DNA of 64,000 nt from contig NZ_JAMKMS010000004.1 of NCBI RefSeq assembly GCF_023634655.1, positions 62,001 to 126,000 on the forward strand, written 5' to 3'. This document shows, piece by piece, positions 27,868-37,602 of this stretch. Under the pieces are notes generated by a model. That model saw only the letters and a program-made list of their open reading frames with translations, was not told the DNA's origin and searched no databases. Numbering within the stretch: the stretch's first letter is position 1; the number at the start of each line of letters is the position of its first letter. A program made the translations under genes and the position numbers. The stretch comes from Vibrio methylphosphonaticus. GTDB lineage: Bacteria > Pseudomonadota > Gammaproteobacteria > Enterobacterales > Vibrionaceae.

Positions 27868-28671
27868 ATGAGAGTAGCATTAGGTATCGAGTATAACGGT
27901 GCCAATTACTATGGTTGGCAAAGACAGCGTGATGTGAACAGTGTCCAAGCCGAATTGGAAAAGGCACTATCCGTTGTAGCGAATCAGCCAATTGAAGTGA
28001 TGTGCGCAGGACGCACAGATGCCGGTGTTCACGGTACAGGTCAAGTGGTTCATTTTGATTCCCCGGTCACGCGCAAGCCTGCCGCATGGACAATGGGTGT
28101 TAATGCTAATCTCCCAAAAGATATTACGGTTCGCTGGGCAACTGAAGTCTCTGAGTCTTTTCATGCACGTTTTTCTGCAACGGCACGACGTTACCGATAT
28201 GTGATCTTCAACCACGCTTTGCGACCTGGGATTTTATCGACAGGCGTTAGCCATTATCATGGTGAGTTAGATGCTGACAAAATGCATCAAGCGGGTCAGT
28301 TTTTATTGGGCGAAAATGATTTCACTTCATTTAGAGCCGTGCATTGTCAGTCACGAAGCCCTTGGCGTAATTTGATGCATCTTAACGTCACTCGTCATGG
28401 TCCGTATGTTGTGATTGATATTAAGGCTAATGCGTTTGTCCATCACATGGTGAGAAATATTACTGGTAGCTTGATTGTGGTGGGTCGCGGGGAGCAGCCT
28501 GCAGAGTGGATTGAATGGTTACTGGCGCAAAAAGACAGAAAACTGGCTGGTGCGACGGCAAAGGCAGCAGGGCTGTATTTGGTTGATGTCGATTACCCAG
28601 ATGAGTATTCGCTCCCAAATGTGCCAATTGGTCCATTATTTTTCCCTGATGATTTGAACTCAGGCTGGTAA
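27868..28671 (+). CDS. truA: tRNA pseudouridine(38-40) synthase TruA
   Basis: A 267-residue enzyme (E. coli 270) that makes pseudouridine at positions 38-40 of the tRNA anticodon arm. Catalytic Asp51 sits in [19 protein letters not shown] and [15 protein letters not shown] are conserved. I chose the ATG at 27868 with an AGAGAG ribosome site; the 13 codons upstream begin with TTG and are not family sequence. In E. coli dedA lies between truA and accD; it is absent here. Confidence 0.95.
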   Translation: MRVALGIEYNGANYYGWQRQRDVNSVQAELEKALSVVANQPIEVMCAGRTDAGVHGTGQVVHFDSPVTRKPAAWTMGVNANLPKDITVRWATEVSESFHARFSATARRYRYVIFNHALRPGILSTGVSHYHGELDADKMHQAGQFLLGENDFTSFRAVHCQSRSPWRNLMHLNVTRHGPYVVIDIKANAFVHHMVRNITGSLIVVGRGEQPAEWIEWLLAQKDRKLAGATAKAAGLYLVDVDYPDEYSLPNVPIGPLFFPDDLNSGW

Positions 28672-28824
28672 AGCGACTCAAATGAAAGAGTTGGTAGGTG
28701 TCTGACTACAAGGTACAACCAGTTTTTTATCTACAGTGGCGCAGTTATGTGGTTTAATCCTCATGCATATTTGAATTCAATACTCTCGCTATGACAGCGG
28801 GAGTCACAAAATAAAAGGTCTTCC

Positions 28825-29751
28825 ATGAGTTGGCTTGAAAAGATTTTAGAAAAAAGCAACATCGTTACCTCACGTAAAGCCTCGATCCCTGAAGGGGTTT
28901 GGACAAAATGTACGTCTTGCGAGCAGGTGTTATATCATGCTGAACTAGAGCGTAACCTAGAAGTGTGTCCGAAATGTGACCATCACATGCGTATGCGCTC
29001 ACGTCGTCGTTTGGAAACGTTCCTAGATAAAGATAACCGTACTGAGCTTGCTACGGAATTTGAACCAAAGGATAAGCTGAAGTTCAAAGACTCAAAACGT
29101 TACAAAGAGCGTATCTCAGCGGCACAGAAAAATAGCGGTGAGAAAGACGCACTTGTGGTCATGCAAGGCGAAGTTCTTGGTGTCCCTGTTGTTGCTTGTG
29201 CGTTTGAGTTTGCGTTCATGGGCGGCTCAATGGGTTCTGTTGTGGGTGCACGTTTTGTCGCGGCTGTTGACGCGGCTATCGAAAACAACTGCGGTCTAGT
29301 GTGTTTTTCTGCAAGTGGCGGCGCCCGCATGCAAGAAGCATTAATGTCTTTGATGCAGATGGCGAAAACGAGTGCAGCACTAGAGCGTTTGTCTCAGAAA
29401 GGACTGCCGTACATTTCAGTGATGACGGATCCAACGATGGGCGGCGTATCTGCAAGTCTTGCAATGCTTGGTGACATTAACATTGGTGAGCCTAAAGCAC
29501 TGATTGGCTTTGCTGGCCGTCGTGTTATTGAGCAAACTGTACGTGAAGACTTACCAGAAGGCTTCCAACGCAGTGAGTTCTTATTAGAGCATGGTGCGAT
29601 TGATATGATTGTTGATCGTCGTGAAATGCGTCAACGTGTCGGCAGCCTACTGGCTAAAATGACTCGCGCAACTTCACCTTTAGTGGTTTCTGTTGAAGAT
29701 TCTCCGGCAGAACCATCATATGAAGTACCAGAAGCGGACGAAAAAGGGTAA
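28825..29751 (+). CDS. accD: Acetyl-CoA carboxylase carboxyltransferase beta subunit AccD
   Basis: A 308-residue subunit that, with AccA, moves CO2 from biotin to acetyl-CoA, the first committed step of fatty-acid synthesis. The zinc ribbon cysteines are 29, 32, 48 and 51. The crotonase-type core shows [35 protein letters not shown] and [17 protein letters not shown] hairpin with arms CTCTCGCT/AGCGGGAG lies about 25 bases upstream of the start and may affect translation. Confidence 0.96.
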   Translation: MSWLEKILEKSNIVTSRKASIPEGVWTKCTSCEQVLYHAELERNLEVCPKCDHHMRMRSRRRLETFLDKDNRTELATEFEPKDKLKFKDSKRYKERISAAQKNSGEKDALVVMQGEVLGVPVVACAFEFAFMGGSMGSVVGARFVAAVDAAIENNCGLVCFSASGGARMQEALMSLMQMAKTSAALERLSQKGLPYISVMTDPTMGGVSASLAMLGDINIGEPKALIGFAGRRVIEQTVREDLPEGFQRSEFLLEHGAIDMIVDRREMRQRVGSLLAKMTRATSPLVVSVEDSPAEPSYEVPEADEKG

Positions 29752-29792
29752 AGTACTCACTAAGTTATCATTATTTAGATATTGACTGCTAA

Positions 29793-31076
29793 ATGAGTTC
29801 ACAATCCATTCCACAAGCCACATCTTCACTTCAGATGTGGCTTGATTATTTACAAAGTATCCACAGCAGCGCTATCGACCTCGGTCTAGAGCGAGTAGCC
29901 GTGGTGGCCAACAAGGGCAAGTTAACCAAACCTGCTCCCACCGTTATCACCGTCGCCGGGACGAATGGTAAAGGTTCTACATGTGCATTAATGGAAGCCA
30001 TCCTATTGGATGCGGGTTATTCTGTTGGTGTCTACAGTTCTCCTCATCTTATTCGCTATAACGAACGCGTTCGTATTAATGGCCAAGAACTTCCAGACCA
30101 ATCTCATGTTACTGCCTTCGACTACATCGAGACGCTTCGTGGTGACGTAAGTCTTAGTTTCTTTGAGTACGCGACGTTAGCGGCACTTAAACAGTTTCAA
30201 GAAAACAACGTTGAAGTCGTGCTACTTGAGGTAGGACTTGGTGGTCGTTTAGATGCCACCAATGTGGTTGACCATGATGTGTCAGTGATTACCAGCTTAG
30301 CGGTTGATCATGTTGATTGGCTAGGTGATGACATTAATGTCATTGGGTTTGAAAAAGCGGGCATTTTCCGCTCTGGCAAGCCAGCAATCTGTGGTCAACC
30401 CAAGCCCCCGGCAACCGTCCCTGCTCATGCCGATGATATTGGCGCCGATTTTTACCAAACCGGTATTCAGTTTCACTACGAAATGACATCTGATACGACT
30501 TGGTCATGGCAGCATGGTACCTTTGCCCTAGACGCACTACCGATACCTGCATTACCTTTGATGAATGCCAATACGGCGATTATGGCTCTAGGCGCGGCAA
30601 AGCTTGATATTTCCGATGTGAATATTGTGAATGGCTTAGAGCAAGCGACGCTGCCTGGTCGCATGCAGGTGTTGCCCGGGAAGCCAGTCACCATTTTGGA
30701 TGTGGCGCACAACCCACATTCAGCAGAATACTTGGTTGAACAACTAACCAAGCGTTATCCTGAACAGACGTTTAAGGTCGTGATCGGCATGTTGCATGAT
30801 AAAGATGTGGCAGAAACGATGCGTGCATTACAGCCTTTAGCTCGCGACTGGTATTTAGCATCGTTGACTGGGCCGCGAGCTGCAAGTGCTCAGGAGCTGT
30901 CGGAGTGTCTAGAGAGTGACGTTGCGTCATTGTTATATGATAACCCTGTCTCAGCGTATGATGCAGCGATCCAATCTGCAAAAGATAATGACATTGTCTT
31001 GGTGCTTGGTTCTTTCCATACTGTAGGTGAAGTCCTTGAATACACCGAAAGCAACACTCGCGGGTGTGACCGTTAA
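29793..31076 (+). CDS. folC: Dihydrofolate synthase / folylpolyglutamate synthase FolC
   Basis: A 427-residue Mur-ligase-type enzyme that joins glutamate to dihydropteroate and extends folate polyglutamates. P-loop AGTNGKGSTCALME, then SPHLIRYNERVRING, EVGLGGRLDATNVV and LDVAHNPHSAEYLV are the family blocks. It starts 41 bases after accD and ends 16 before dedD, in the usual accD-folC-dedD order. The ribosome site is poor, so coupling to upstream translation is possible. Confidence 0.95.
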   Translation: MSSQSIPQATSSLQMWLDYLQSIHSSAIDLGLERVAVVANKGKLTKPAPTVITVAGTNGKGSTCALMEAILLDAGYSVGVYSSPHLIRYNERVRINGQELPDQSHVTAFDYIETLRGDVSLSFFEYATLAALKQFQENNVEVVLLEVGLGGRLDATNVVDHDVSVITSLAVDHVDWLGDDINVIGFEKAGIFRSGKPAICGQPKPPATVPAHADDIGADFYQTGIQFHYEMTSDTTWSWQHGTFALDALPIPALPLMNANTAIMALGAAKLDISDVNIVNGLEQATLPGRMQVLPGKPVTILDVAHNPHSAEYLVEQLTKRYPEQTFKVVIGMLHDKDVAETMRALQPLARDWYLASLTGPRAASAQELSECLESDVASLLYDNPVSAYDAAIQSAKDNDIVLVLGSFHTVGEVLEYTESNTRGCDR

Positions 31077-31092
31077 ATCATAAGGAGAAGAG

Positions 31093-31635
31093 ATGGCGAG
31101 TAAATTTCAAAGTCGTCTGATTGGCACCATTGTTTTGGTTGCTGTCGGTGTCATTATTTTACCCGATCTTTTAGATGGTAAAAAACTGCACTACAAAGAA
31201 GAGTTTGCCAGTATCCCACTTAAGCCTGAGCTAAGCTCGGACGTTGAAAGCTTTGAGATCTTGGAACCAGAAGATGCCTCTGAGGTATTGCCAGACTCCC
31301 CAGTAATGGCAACCGTTGGTGAGACAATGGAAGAAGAGGCGCAATCAGACGTGGTAGATGTTTCGATACAAGAAGTGCCAGAGCGAAATGACTATGCAGA
31401 TAGTGCCTGGATTATTCAGCTTATGGCACTTAAGAATGCGGAAAACGCACGCGGACTGGTTGCAGATTTACAAAAACGGGGTTATCAAGCACATGTGAAG
31501 CAGGAATCGAACTTTACTCGCGTAATCATCGGTCCCGATGTTTCAAAAAGTAAACTTGAGACGCAATTGGTTGAATTAGAGAAAATTACTGGCTCAAGAG
31601 GTCAATTGCTCAAATTTAAACCACTAAATCCATAA
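31093..31635 (+). CDS. dedD: SPOR-domain cell-division protein DedD
   Basis: A 180-residue bitopic inner-membrane protein: short cytoplasmic N terminus, one helix (LIGTIVLVAVGVIILPDLL, about 9-27), an acidic periplasmic linker and a C-terminal SPOR domain (SAWIIQLMALKNAENARGLVADL, KVEKITGSRGQLLKF pattern) that binds denuded septal glycan. It promotes septal constriction together with FtsN. AAGGAG ribosome site; the stop overlaps the PurR box of cvpA. Confidence 0.9.
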   Translation: MASKFQSRLIGTIVLVAVGVIILPDLLDGKKLHYKEEFASIPLKPELSSDVESFEILEPEDASEVLPDSPVMATVGETMEEEAQSDVVDVSIQEVPERNDYADSAWIIQLMALKNAENARGLVADLQKRGYQAHVKQESNFTRVIIGPDVSKSKLETQLVELEKITGSRGQLLKFKPLNP

Positions 31636-31649
31636 GAAAACGTTTGCGT
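31634..31649 (+). promoter_or_regulatory. PurR operator of cvpA-purF
   Basis: AAGAAAACGTTTGCGT is, on the other strand, ACGCAAACGTTTTCTT, a near-consensus 16-bp PurR box. It overlaps the dedD stop and precedes a TAAAAT -10-like element at 31665-31670. Repression by PurR with hypoxanthine or guanine is established for this operon in E. coli. Confidence 0.85.
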
Positions 31650-31696
31650 CGCGTTTTTTTCTGTTAAAATGCGCGCCAACTTGAGATGAATAATTA

Positions 31697-32185
31697 ATGA
31701 ATTGGTTAGATTTTGTCATTTTGGGTGTGATTGGGCTGTCAGCTTTAATCAGCTTAGTTCGCGGATTCGCTAAAGAAGCAATGTCGTTGGTAATATGGTT
31801 TGGTGCATTTTTTATCGCCAGTCAGTACTTCGCTAAACTAGCGGTGTACTTTACTAATATTGAAGACGAGATGTTTCGTAATGGCGCCGCAATTGCTGCT
31901 CTATTTGTCGCAACTCTGATTGTTGGGGCATTGATCAATTATGTTCTAGGGCAGTTAGTTCAGAAAACGGGATTGTCAGGTACAGATCGCGTATTGGGTG
32001 TGGTGTTTGGTGCACTACGAGGTGTACTAATCGTGTCAGCCGTGCTGTTTTTTGTGGACACTTTTACCACATTGAATAGCAGCGAATGGTGGGAAAACTC
32101 ACAACTCATGCCGCATTTTAAGCTGGTGATTCAGCCGTTTTTTGAACATATCGAAGCAACTTCTAGTTTCCTGTCTGGCGCATAA
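31697..32185 (+). CDS. cvpA: Colicin V production family protein CvpA
   Basis: A 162-residue inner-membrane protein with four hydrophobic segments (LDFVILGVIGLSALISLVRGF at the start). Family known for requirement in colicin V export and for envelope stress tolerance; the molecular activity is unclear. It lies 37 bases before purF behind a PurR box, as in E. coli, so both are purine-regulated. Confidence 0.9.
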   Translation: MNWLDFVILGVIGLSALISLVRGFAKEAMSLVIWFGAFFIASQYFAKLAVYFTNIEDEMFRNGAAIAALFVATLIVGALINYVLGQLVQKTGLSGTDRVLGVVFGALRGVLIVSAVLFFVDTFTTLNSSEWWENSQLMPHFKLVIQPFFEHIEATSSFLSGA

Positions 32186-32222
32186 TTGCGCCAGCTAAAT
32201 GTCGCAAATCGAGGATTAGGAC

Positions 32223-33737
32223 ATGTGTGGTATTGTTGGAATCGTTGGCTCTACGCCTGTGAATCAGTCTATCTATGACGCTTTGACCGTTTTACAGCAT
32301 CGTGGCCAAGATGCCGCTGGTATTGTTACCATAGAAAGCAATCGTTTTCGTCTGCGTAAGGCGAATGGTCTCGTTAAAGATGTTTTTGAAGCGAAACACA
32401 TGCAACGCCTTCAGGGCTGTGTGGGTATTGGTCACGTACGTTACCCAACGGCGGGTAGCTCTAGTGCCTCAGAAGCTCAACCTTTCTATGTAAACTCACC
32501 GTTTGGTATTACGTTGGCTCACAACGGCAACTTAACCAATGCGAATGAAGTGCGTGAAAAGTTGTTCGAGAAAGACCGCCGTCATGTCAACACCACTTCT
32601 GACTCTGAAGTGCTTCTTAATGTACTTGCGCATGAGATTGATACGGTTAAAGGAAACGTGACCTCAGACGACGTATTCCGTGCAGTGACCAACGTGCACC
32701 GTGCTATTAAAGGCGCGTATGCAGTGGCAGCAATGATTATCGGACACGGTATGATTGCCTTCCGTGACCCACATGGTATTCGACCGCTATGCTTAGGTAA
32801 GCGAGAAGTGAATGGCAAAACGGAATACATGGTGGCATCAGAATCAGTAGCGCTTGACGCCGTTGGCTTTGATTTCATTCGTGATGTTGCGCCAGGTGAA
32901 GGTATTTACGCGACATTTGATGGTGAATTGCACACGCGTCAATGTGCCGATAATCCAGCACTGAACCCATGTATCTTTGAATTCGTTTACTTTGCTCGAC
33001 CAGACTCTTTTATCGATAAAATTTCGGTTTACAGTGCACGTGTAGAAATGGGTAAAAAGTTGGGTGAACGCATCCAGCAAGAATATAGCGACCTCGACAT
33101 TGATGTTGTTATTCCAATCCCAGAAACGTCTTGTGATATTGCTTTGCAGATAGCGCAAGCAATTGATAAGCCGTACCGCCAAGGGTTTGTTAAGAACCGC
33201 TATGTTGGTCGTACATTCATCATGCCTGGTCAACAACAGCGTAAGAAATCAGTACGTCGTAAACTGAATGCGATTCGCTCTGAATTTAAAGGCAAGAACG
33301 TCCTACTTGTTGATGATTCAATTGTACGTGGTACCACATCGGAACAAATCATAGAGATGGCTCGTGACTCAGGTGCGAACAAGGTTTATATGGTATCGGC
33401 AGCTCCGGAAGTGCGCTTCCCGAACGTATACGGTATCGATATGCCAAGCGCGAACGAACTTATTGCACATGGCCGTGATAACGACTCTATTTGTCAACAG
33501 ATTGGTGCAGATGCGCTTATCTTCCAAACGTTGCCAGATTTGATTGAAGCAGTAGGTTTGGGCAACCCTGACATTAGCTGTTTTGATACTTCGGTTTTCA
33601 ACGGTGAGTACGTGACGGGAGATATTGATCAAGAGTATCTTGATTTCCTAGACTCACTGCGTAACGACGACTCGAAAGTACAACGTGAAATCCAGCAAGA
33701 CCTTGCCAACTTAGAGCTTCATAACGAAGGCGCGTAA
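32223..33737 (+). CDS. purF: Amidophosphoribosyltransferase PurF
   Basis: A 504-residue enzyme (E. coli 505) that makes phosphoribosylamine from PRPP and glutamine, the first step of purine synthesis. Cys2 after the start Met is the glutaminase nucleophile (MCGIVGIVG), the PRPP loop is [17 protein letters not shown] and the glutaminase motif HNGNLTN is present. Feedback-inhibited by purine nucleotides and repressed by PurR. Strong terminator follows. Confidence 0.97.
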   Translation: MCGIVGIVGSTPVNQSIYDALTVLQHRGQDAAGIVTIESNRFRLRKANGLVKDVFEAKHMQRLQGCVGIGHVRYPTAGSSSASEAQPFYVNSPFGITLAHNGNLTNANEVREKLFEKDRRHVNTTSDSEVLLNVLAHEIDTVKGNVTSDDVFRAVTNVHRAIKGAYAVAAMIIGHGMIAFRDPHGIRPLCLGKREVNGKTEYMVASESVALDAVGFDFIRDVAPGEGIYATFDGELHTRQCADNPALNPCIFEFVYFARPDSFIDKISVYSARVEMGKKLGERIQQEYSDLDIDVVIPIPETSCDIALQIAQAIDKPYRQGFVKNRYVGRTFIMPGQQQRKKSVRRKLNAIRSEFKGKNVLLVDDSIVRGTTSEQIIEMARDSGANKVYMVSAAPEVRFPNVYGIDMPSANELIAHGRDNDSICQQIGADALIFQTLPDLIEAVGLGNPDISCFDTSVFNGEYVTGDIDQEYLDFLDSLRNDDSKVQREIQQDLANLELHNEGA

Positions 33738-33761
33738 TATTACTCGAACTTCTACAGAAGT

Positions 33762-33797
33762 AAAAAAACCAGAGTGATATTTCACTCTGGTTTTTTT
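33762..33797. terminator. Bidirectional terminator between purF and a LysR gene
   Basis: Seven A, CCAGAGTGA, a short loop, TCACTCTGG, seven T: a symmetric rho-independent terminator serving purF on plus and the convergent LysR gene on minus. Confidence 0.95.
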
Positions 33798-33852
33798 GTC
33801 ACTGACGGATTTTGTATTGGCTAGCTACTTGTATTGGCGAGCTAATAGATGG

Positions 33853-34728
33853 CTAGTGAATTGAGTAAGCGATAACAAAATCAATAAATAATCGTACTTT
33901 CTCTGGCAGATGATCTTTATGGTTGTAGAGCATATAAATGTCGCGTGGGTTAGCACTCCAATCAGGAAGAATACGTACTAACTCGCCATTGTCTATGTAC
34001 TCTTTTACCATGACATCCGGCATTAGTGTAATGCCTAAGCCCGCAGAACATGCTCGTCTTACCACATTGAGGCTATTAGCTTCGAAGCGTGCTTTTGAAT
34101 TGTTAATCACCGATTCGCCGCTGTTGTTTTTAAGCTGCCATTTTATCAGTGGTGCGCCTTTAAGAAGACGGTGCGTGGTGAGCTCTTCTGCATGGGAAGG
34201 CTCGCCATTTTGTGCAAGATAGCTTGGTGTCGCTATCAATACATCTTTAACCGTACTGATTTTTCGAGCAATTAGGCTGGAATCTCGCTGTGGGCCAACG
34301 CGGAAAATGACGTCCCACTCCGTTGGATCAAGTTGGTCTGCATGATTGCTCGTGGTTAACTCCAAGCTGATATCGGGATACTGCACCATGAAGTCATTGA
34401 ACATCGGCATGATCATGCGTTTAGTCAGATTTGAAGGTGAGGATATTTTTAGTTTTCCTGACGCGCCCTTACATTCATCGGCAATTTCTTCTGACGTCGA
34501 AGTAAGTCGATGCAGCAACGGTGAGCATTCATTGTAAAAACGTTCCCCTGCCTCTGTTAAAGAGAGCTTTCGGGCGTGGCGATTTAACAAACGTAGATTA
34601 AGAGAGTCTTCAAGCGCTTGAATTCGTCGCGTTATGGTTGCAACAGGAATCATGGTTTTGCGTGAAGTTGCAGTATAACTTCCATTTTCAACAACAAGCC
34701 GGAATAGATTTAAATCATCGAGTTTCAT
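33853..34728 (-). CDS. LysR-family transcriptional regulator
   Basis: A 291-residue LTTR. N-terminal winged helix-turn-helix (LDDLNLFRLVVENGSYTATSRKTMIPVATITRRIQALE, about 3-42) then a type-2 periplasmic-binding-fold effector domain. The sequence is of the CrgA/DsdC-like group whose N-terminal segment reads NLFRLVVE. No divergent partner gene is close (next start is 375 bases away and on the same outward side), so the target is unknown. Confidence 0.85.
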   Translation of the reverse strand: MKLDDLNLFRLVVENGSYTATSRKTMIPVATITRRIQALEDSLNLRLLNRHARKLSLTEAGERFYNECSPLLHRLTSTSEEIADECKGASGKLKISSPSNLTKRMIMPMFNDFMVQYPDISLELTTSNHADQLDPTEWDVIFRVGPQRDSSLIARKISTVKDVLIATPSYLAQNGEPSHAEELTTHRLLKGAPLIKWQLKNNSGESVINNSKARFEANSLNVVRRACSAGLGITLMPDVMVKEYIDNGELVRILPDWSANPRDIYMLYNHKDHLPEKVRLFIDFVIAYSIH

Positions 34729-35103
34729 ATGGTCAACTATTTGTATTAATTCGTTTTGTTATGGCTTAGCCCAAAGGCTTAACTCGGAGGCAGTATGAGT
34801 GTAGACACTATATTGGTGAAAACAACGATTGAGAATAGCCTAATATCAATAAGTTGAAAAAATTATCATGACGTTGGTTATATCTCAGACACCCACATAT
34901 TGTATTAGATATTGAAGCAAAGGGGTACATTTGTATAAAAGACTATTTATGCCTACAGTTAAAGTACTCAAGAGCGGTTGGCTTGAGGGTGGATTATTCA
35001 ATTAAGTGCATTATTGTAGCGTTTCCTTGCGACACGAAGTTTGATGCAAACCAATAAAAACGATAACGAAACGCGCAATGAAAAATTTGTGAGGCGTAAT
35101 TTT
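34729..35103. other. A/T-rich intergenic region upstream of two divergent genes
   Basis: 375 bases between the LysR gene (leftward) and the response-regulator gene (rightward). It must hold both promoters. No dyad, terminator or small frame with a ribosome site stood out. Confidence 0.5.
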
Positions 35104-36201
35104 ATGTCTAAAACTGACAGTCAAGTTGCTGAGGTGCAGGTACATCAGTCGAATCACTCTAAGATAATGGTGGTTGATGATGACCCTATATTTCGTACGG
35201 TGACCAAAAATTATTTGGAAGCGATAGGGCATCGTGTCTTTGAGGCTCAAGATGGGTTAGAAGCCTTGAAAATGCTCGATTCGACACAGCCAGAGCTCGT
35301 GCTGTGCGATTTGTCCATGCCATTGCTTACCGGAATGGAGTTTGCTGAAGAGGTAAGAATGGAATACCCGTCCCTACCTGTTATCGTGATCTCCGCAACG
35401 GGAGATATGGGCGATGTGGCCAAAGCGCTACGCTTTGGGGTCAAAGACTTTCTGACAAAACCCATTGCCGATTATCGCTATTTAAATGAAGCGATAGATA
35501 AGGTACTCGAAGACAGTGCCGATGTTTGTAACCAAAGTGACTTTGTTAGCCGCTGGTTTAGGCTGGAGGATAATGACAGCTCTCAAGATGAGCAAGAATT
35601 GCATTGGCACCTCAAGTTTTTGCAAGAAAACCCCAATGCGGCACGTGAGCTGTTGACTGCATTACTACCTGAAAAAGACTGCTCGTTAGGGGCTTGGCAT
35701 AGTAGCTATCGAATGCTCCAGTCGACGACAAATTTACCATTGGTATTCGACTTTTCATGGTTGATGAGCGGACAATTGGCTTTTTATCTGGTCGATGCAT
35801 CGTCGAGTGACGAGGGTGGGATTGCCAGCACTTTGCTAGTCCGAGCATTATTTGATGACTATATTCGTAGGGTTCAGCATAACAGTGTTGACCTAAAAGA
35901 CTTAGCGACCAACATGGAGAAAGGATTAGAGTGCTCAAAAGGGGCGTATCCTGTTGATGCTCTTTTGGGTGTGATTGATTTGTCCGACCGCTCGCTGTCG
36001 ATATTGCCGGCAGGCTTGGATTGCCGTTGGCAAAATGGCGATGCTCATTATCAGGTCGCAGGTGGTCAGAAATTAGGTGAAAACTGTATTCGAAATTTCA
36101 TGACCAAAGATCTTCCGGTTCATGAGTTAAGTAAGCTATCTATGAGTCAGGTAGGCGCATCAAGCTTTAGCTGGGATATCCGCTTGTCTCAGGGGGAGTA
36201 A
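35104..36201 (+). CDS. RssB-like response regulator with PP2C-type output domain
   Basis: A 365-residue protein. Residues about 20-140 are a receiver domain with acidic pocket DDD (25-27), phospho-acceptor Asp69 (VLCDLSMP) and Lys in FLTKPI. The rest resembles a PP2C/SpoIIE phosphatase fold, as in RssB, the adaptor that feeds RpoS to ClpXP. The output domain (FYLVDASSSDEGG, PAGLDC) seems to lack a full set of metal-binding aspartates, which also fits RssB. I chose ATG 35104 with GAGG upstream; the frame to 35041 adds 21 polar residues. RssB role is inference, since no rpoS or clp gene is adjacent. Confidence 0.7.
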   Translation: MSKTDSQVAEVQVHQSNHSKIMVVDDDPIFRTVTKNYLEAIGHRVFEAQDGLEALKMLDSTQPELVLCDLSMPLLTGMEFAEEVRMEYPSLPVIVISATGDMGDVAKALRFGVKDFLTKPIADYRYLNEAIDKVLEDSADVCNQSDFVSRWFRLEDNDSSQDEQELHWHLKFLQENPNAARELLTALLPEKDCSLGAWHSSYRMLQSTTNLPLVFDFSWLMSGQLAFYLVDASSSDEGGIASTLLVRALFDDYIRRVQHNSVDLKDLATNMEKGLECSKGAYPVDALLGVIDLSDRSLSILPAGLDCRWQNGDAHYQVAGGQKLGENCIRNFMTKDLPVHELSKLSMSQVGASSFSWDIRLSQGE

Positions 36202-36374
36202 GAATAATAACCATACAGTTACTCTGTTTTTGATGGATTGTAATTACTATATAGTGCGGATGTTAATGAAATGGGAGTGGAACTTCGATTTCATTAATTA
36301 GCCAATGTGTAACGACGACGATAACGTCGGCACGGCTTACTATCATTACAAGCCATCAAATTAAGAGCAAAGTT

Positions 36375-36506
36375 ATGTCTGACACCGAATTCAAAGAACC
36401 GTACAATATTTTCTATTTCCTAGGCTTTATTGCCGTATTGCTTATTCCAACGCTTCCCGCTACTCTGACGTTATTCCGTATCATGAATGGATATGCAACC
36501 TTTTGA
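36375..36506 (+). CDS. 43-residue membrane micro-protein ahead of ybaN
   Basis: ATG at 36375 to TGA at 36506. The product starts MSDTEFKEPYNIFYF and is mostly one hydrophobic helix (FLGFIAVLLIPTLPATLTLF) with a short tail RIMNGYATF. A weak purine-rich site (AGAGC) lies ten bases upstream. It stops 13 bases before ybaN on the same strand, so it is probably cotranslated with it. No family recognised. Confidence 0.55.
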   Translation: MSDTEFKEPYNIFYFLGFIAVLLIPTLPATLTLFRIMNGYATF

Positions 36507-36519
36507 TAAGTAAGTTAAC

Positions 36520-36912
36520 ATGACGCTGCGACAGGCCTTATGGAGTGTCGCAGGCATAAGCTCAGTAACCCTTGGGGTGATTGGGATATTCCTACCGTTA
36601 CTGCCCACAACCCCTTTTTTGTTACTTGCCAGCGCGTGTCTTTTGAAAGGCAGTCCGCACCTTCATCAGCGCTTGCTCGCTCATCCTAAACTCGGCCCAG
36701 TTATTTCAACATGGGAAAGTGAACGCGCCGTATCTCGCACAACGCGCAATAAAGGCATCGTGTTTATTTTGGCCAGTTTCCTGATCTCCATCATTGTTGT
36801 CCCGCTCGTGTGGTTAAAGGCTGCACTCTTTTGCTTATGTGGGGTCATTTTAGGCTTTTTTTTGCGACTTCCTGTGAAAGAGTCGGTTGCTGATAAGTCT
36901 GAAAGTCACTAA
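36520..36912 (+). CDS. ybaN: DUF454 inner-membrane protein YbaN
   Basis: A 130-residue protein with an N-terminal hairpin of helices ([38 protein letters not shown]) and a second hydrophobic pair near 85-120. The [13 protein letters not shown]-FxxSP block defines DUF454. Function unknown. It sits directly upstream of apt, as ybaN does in E. coli. Confidence 0.88.
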   Translation: MTLRQALWSVAGISSVTLGVIGIFLPLLPTTPFLLLASACLLKGSPHLHQRLLAHPKLGPVISTWESERAVSRTTRNKGIVFILASFLISIIVVPLVWLKAALFCLCGVILGFFLRLPVKESVADKSESH

Positions 36913-37043
36913 CATTAGAGGATTGTTCGCTCGCGTTTTGCGAGTGTTTATTTTTAGGCCAACAGAATGAAAGTATGGTTTTGCGTTGTGAAATCATTAC
37001 TCACGTCATTGAGCGCAGATTGACCTCTCCAGAGACAAAAATT

Positions 37044-37589
37044 ATGAGCATCGACAGAATTTCACAAATCAAAGCCAGCATCAAAAGCATCCCTGATTAC
37101 CCAAAACCAGGCATACTTTTTCGCGATGTCACCAGCTTAATGGAAGATCCTGAAGCCTATAGAGCCACTATTGCTCTGTTGGTAGAGAAATATAAAGATC
37201 AAGGCTTTACAAAAATTGTGGGCACAGAAGCTCGTGGTTTTTTGTTTGGTGCGCCATTGGCTTTAGAGCTCGGTGTTGGATTTGTTCCAGTGCGTAAGCC
37301 AGGTAAACTGCCACGTGAAACCGTGTCACAGTCTTACGAACTAGAATACGGTACCGACGTATTAGAAATTCACACGGATGCTATTGTGGAAGGTGACAAA
37401 GTGCTTATGGTCGATGACTTATTGGCAACGGGTGGCACTATTGAAGCAACAACAAAACTGATTCGTCGACTAGGCGGTTCGGTGGCACATGCAGCATTTG
37501 TGATTAATTTGCCAGAAATTGGCGGTGATAAGCGTCTGCAAGCGCTCGATTTGGACGTTTATAGCATTTGTGAATTCGAAGGTCACTAA
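37044..37589 (+). CDS. apt: Adenine phosphoribosyltransferase Apt
   Basis: A 181-residue salvage enzyme (E. coli 183) that converts adenine and PRPP to AMP. The PRPP-binding loop is [23 protein letters not shown] and PVRKPGKLP are the adenine-site blocks. The start at 37044 gives [13 protein letters not shown], in line with the family; 23 extra frame codons upstream are not conserved-looking. It ends 13 bases before dnaX. Confidence 0.96.
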   Translation: MSIDRISQIKASIKSIPDYPKPGILFRDVTSLMEDPEAYRATIALLVEKYKDQGFTKIVGTEARGFLFGAPLALELGVGFVPVRKPGKLPRETVSQSYELEYGTDVLEIHTDAIVEGDKVLMVDDLLATGGTIEATTKLIRRLGGSVAHAAFVINLPEIGGDKRLQALDLDVYSICEFEGH

Positions 37590-37602
37590 TCGGGAACTAT
37601 TA

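Noticed and set aside
33853-34728. Possible divergent partner for the LysR gene at 33853
   Set aside because: The nearest divergent gene is 375 bases away and encodes an RssB-like protein; no LTTR dyad was found between them.
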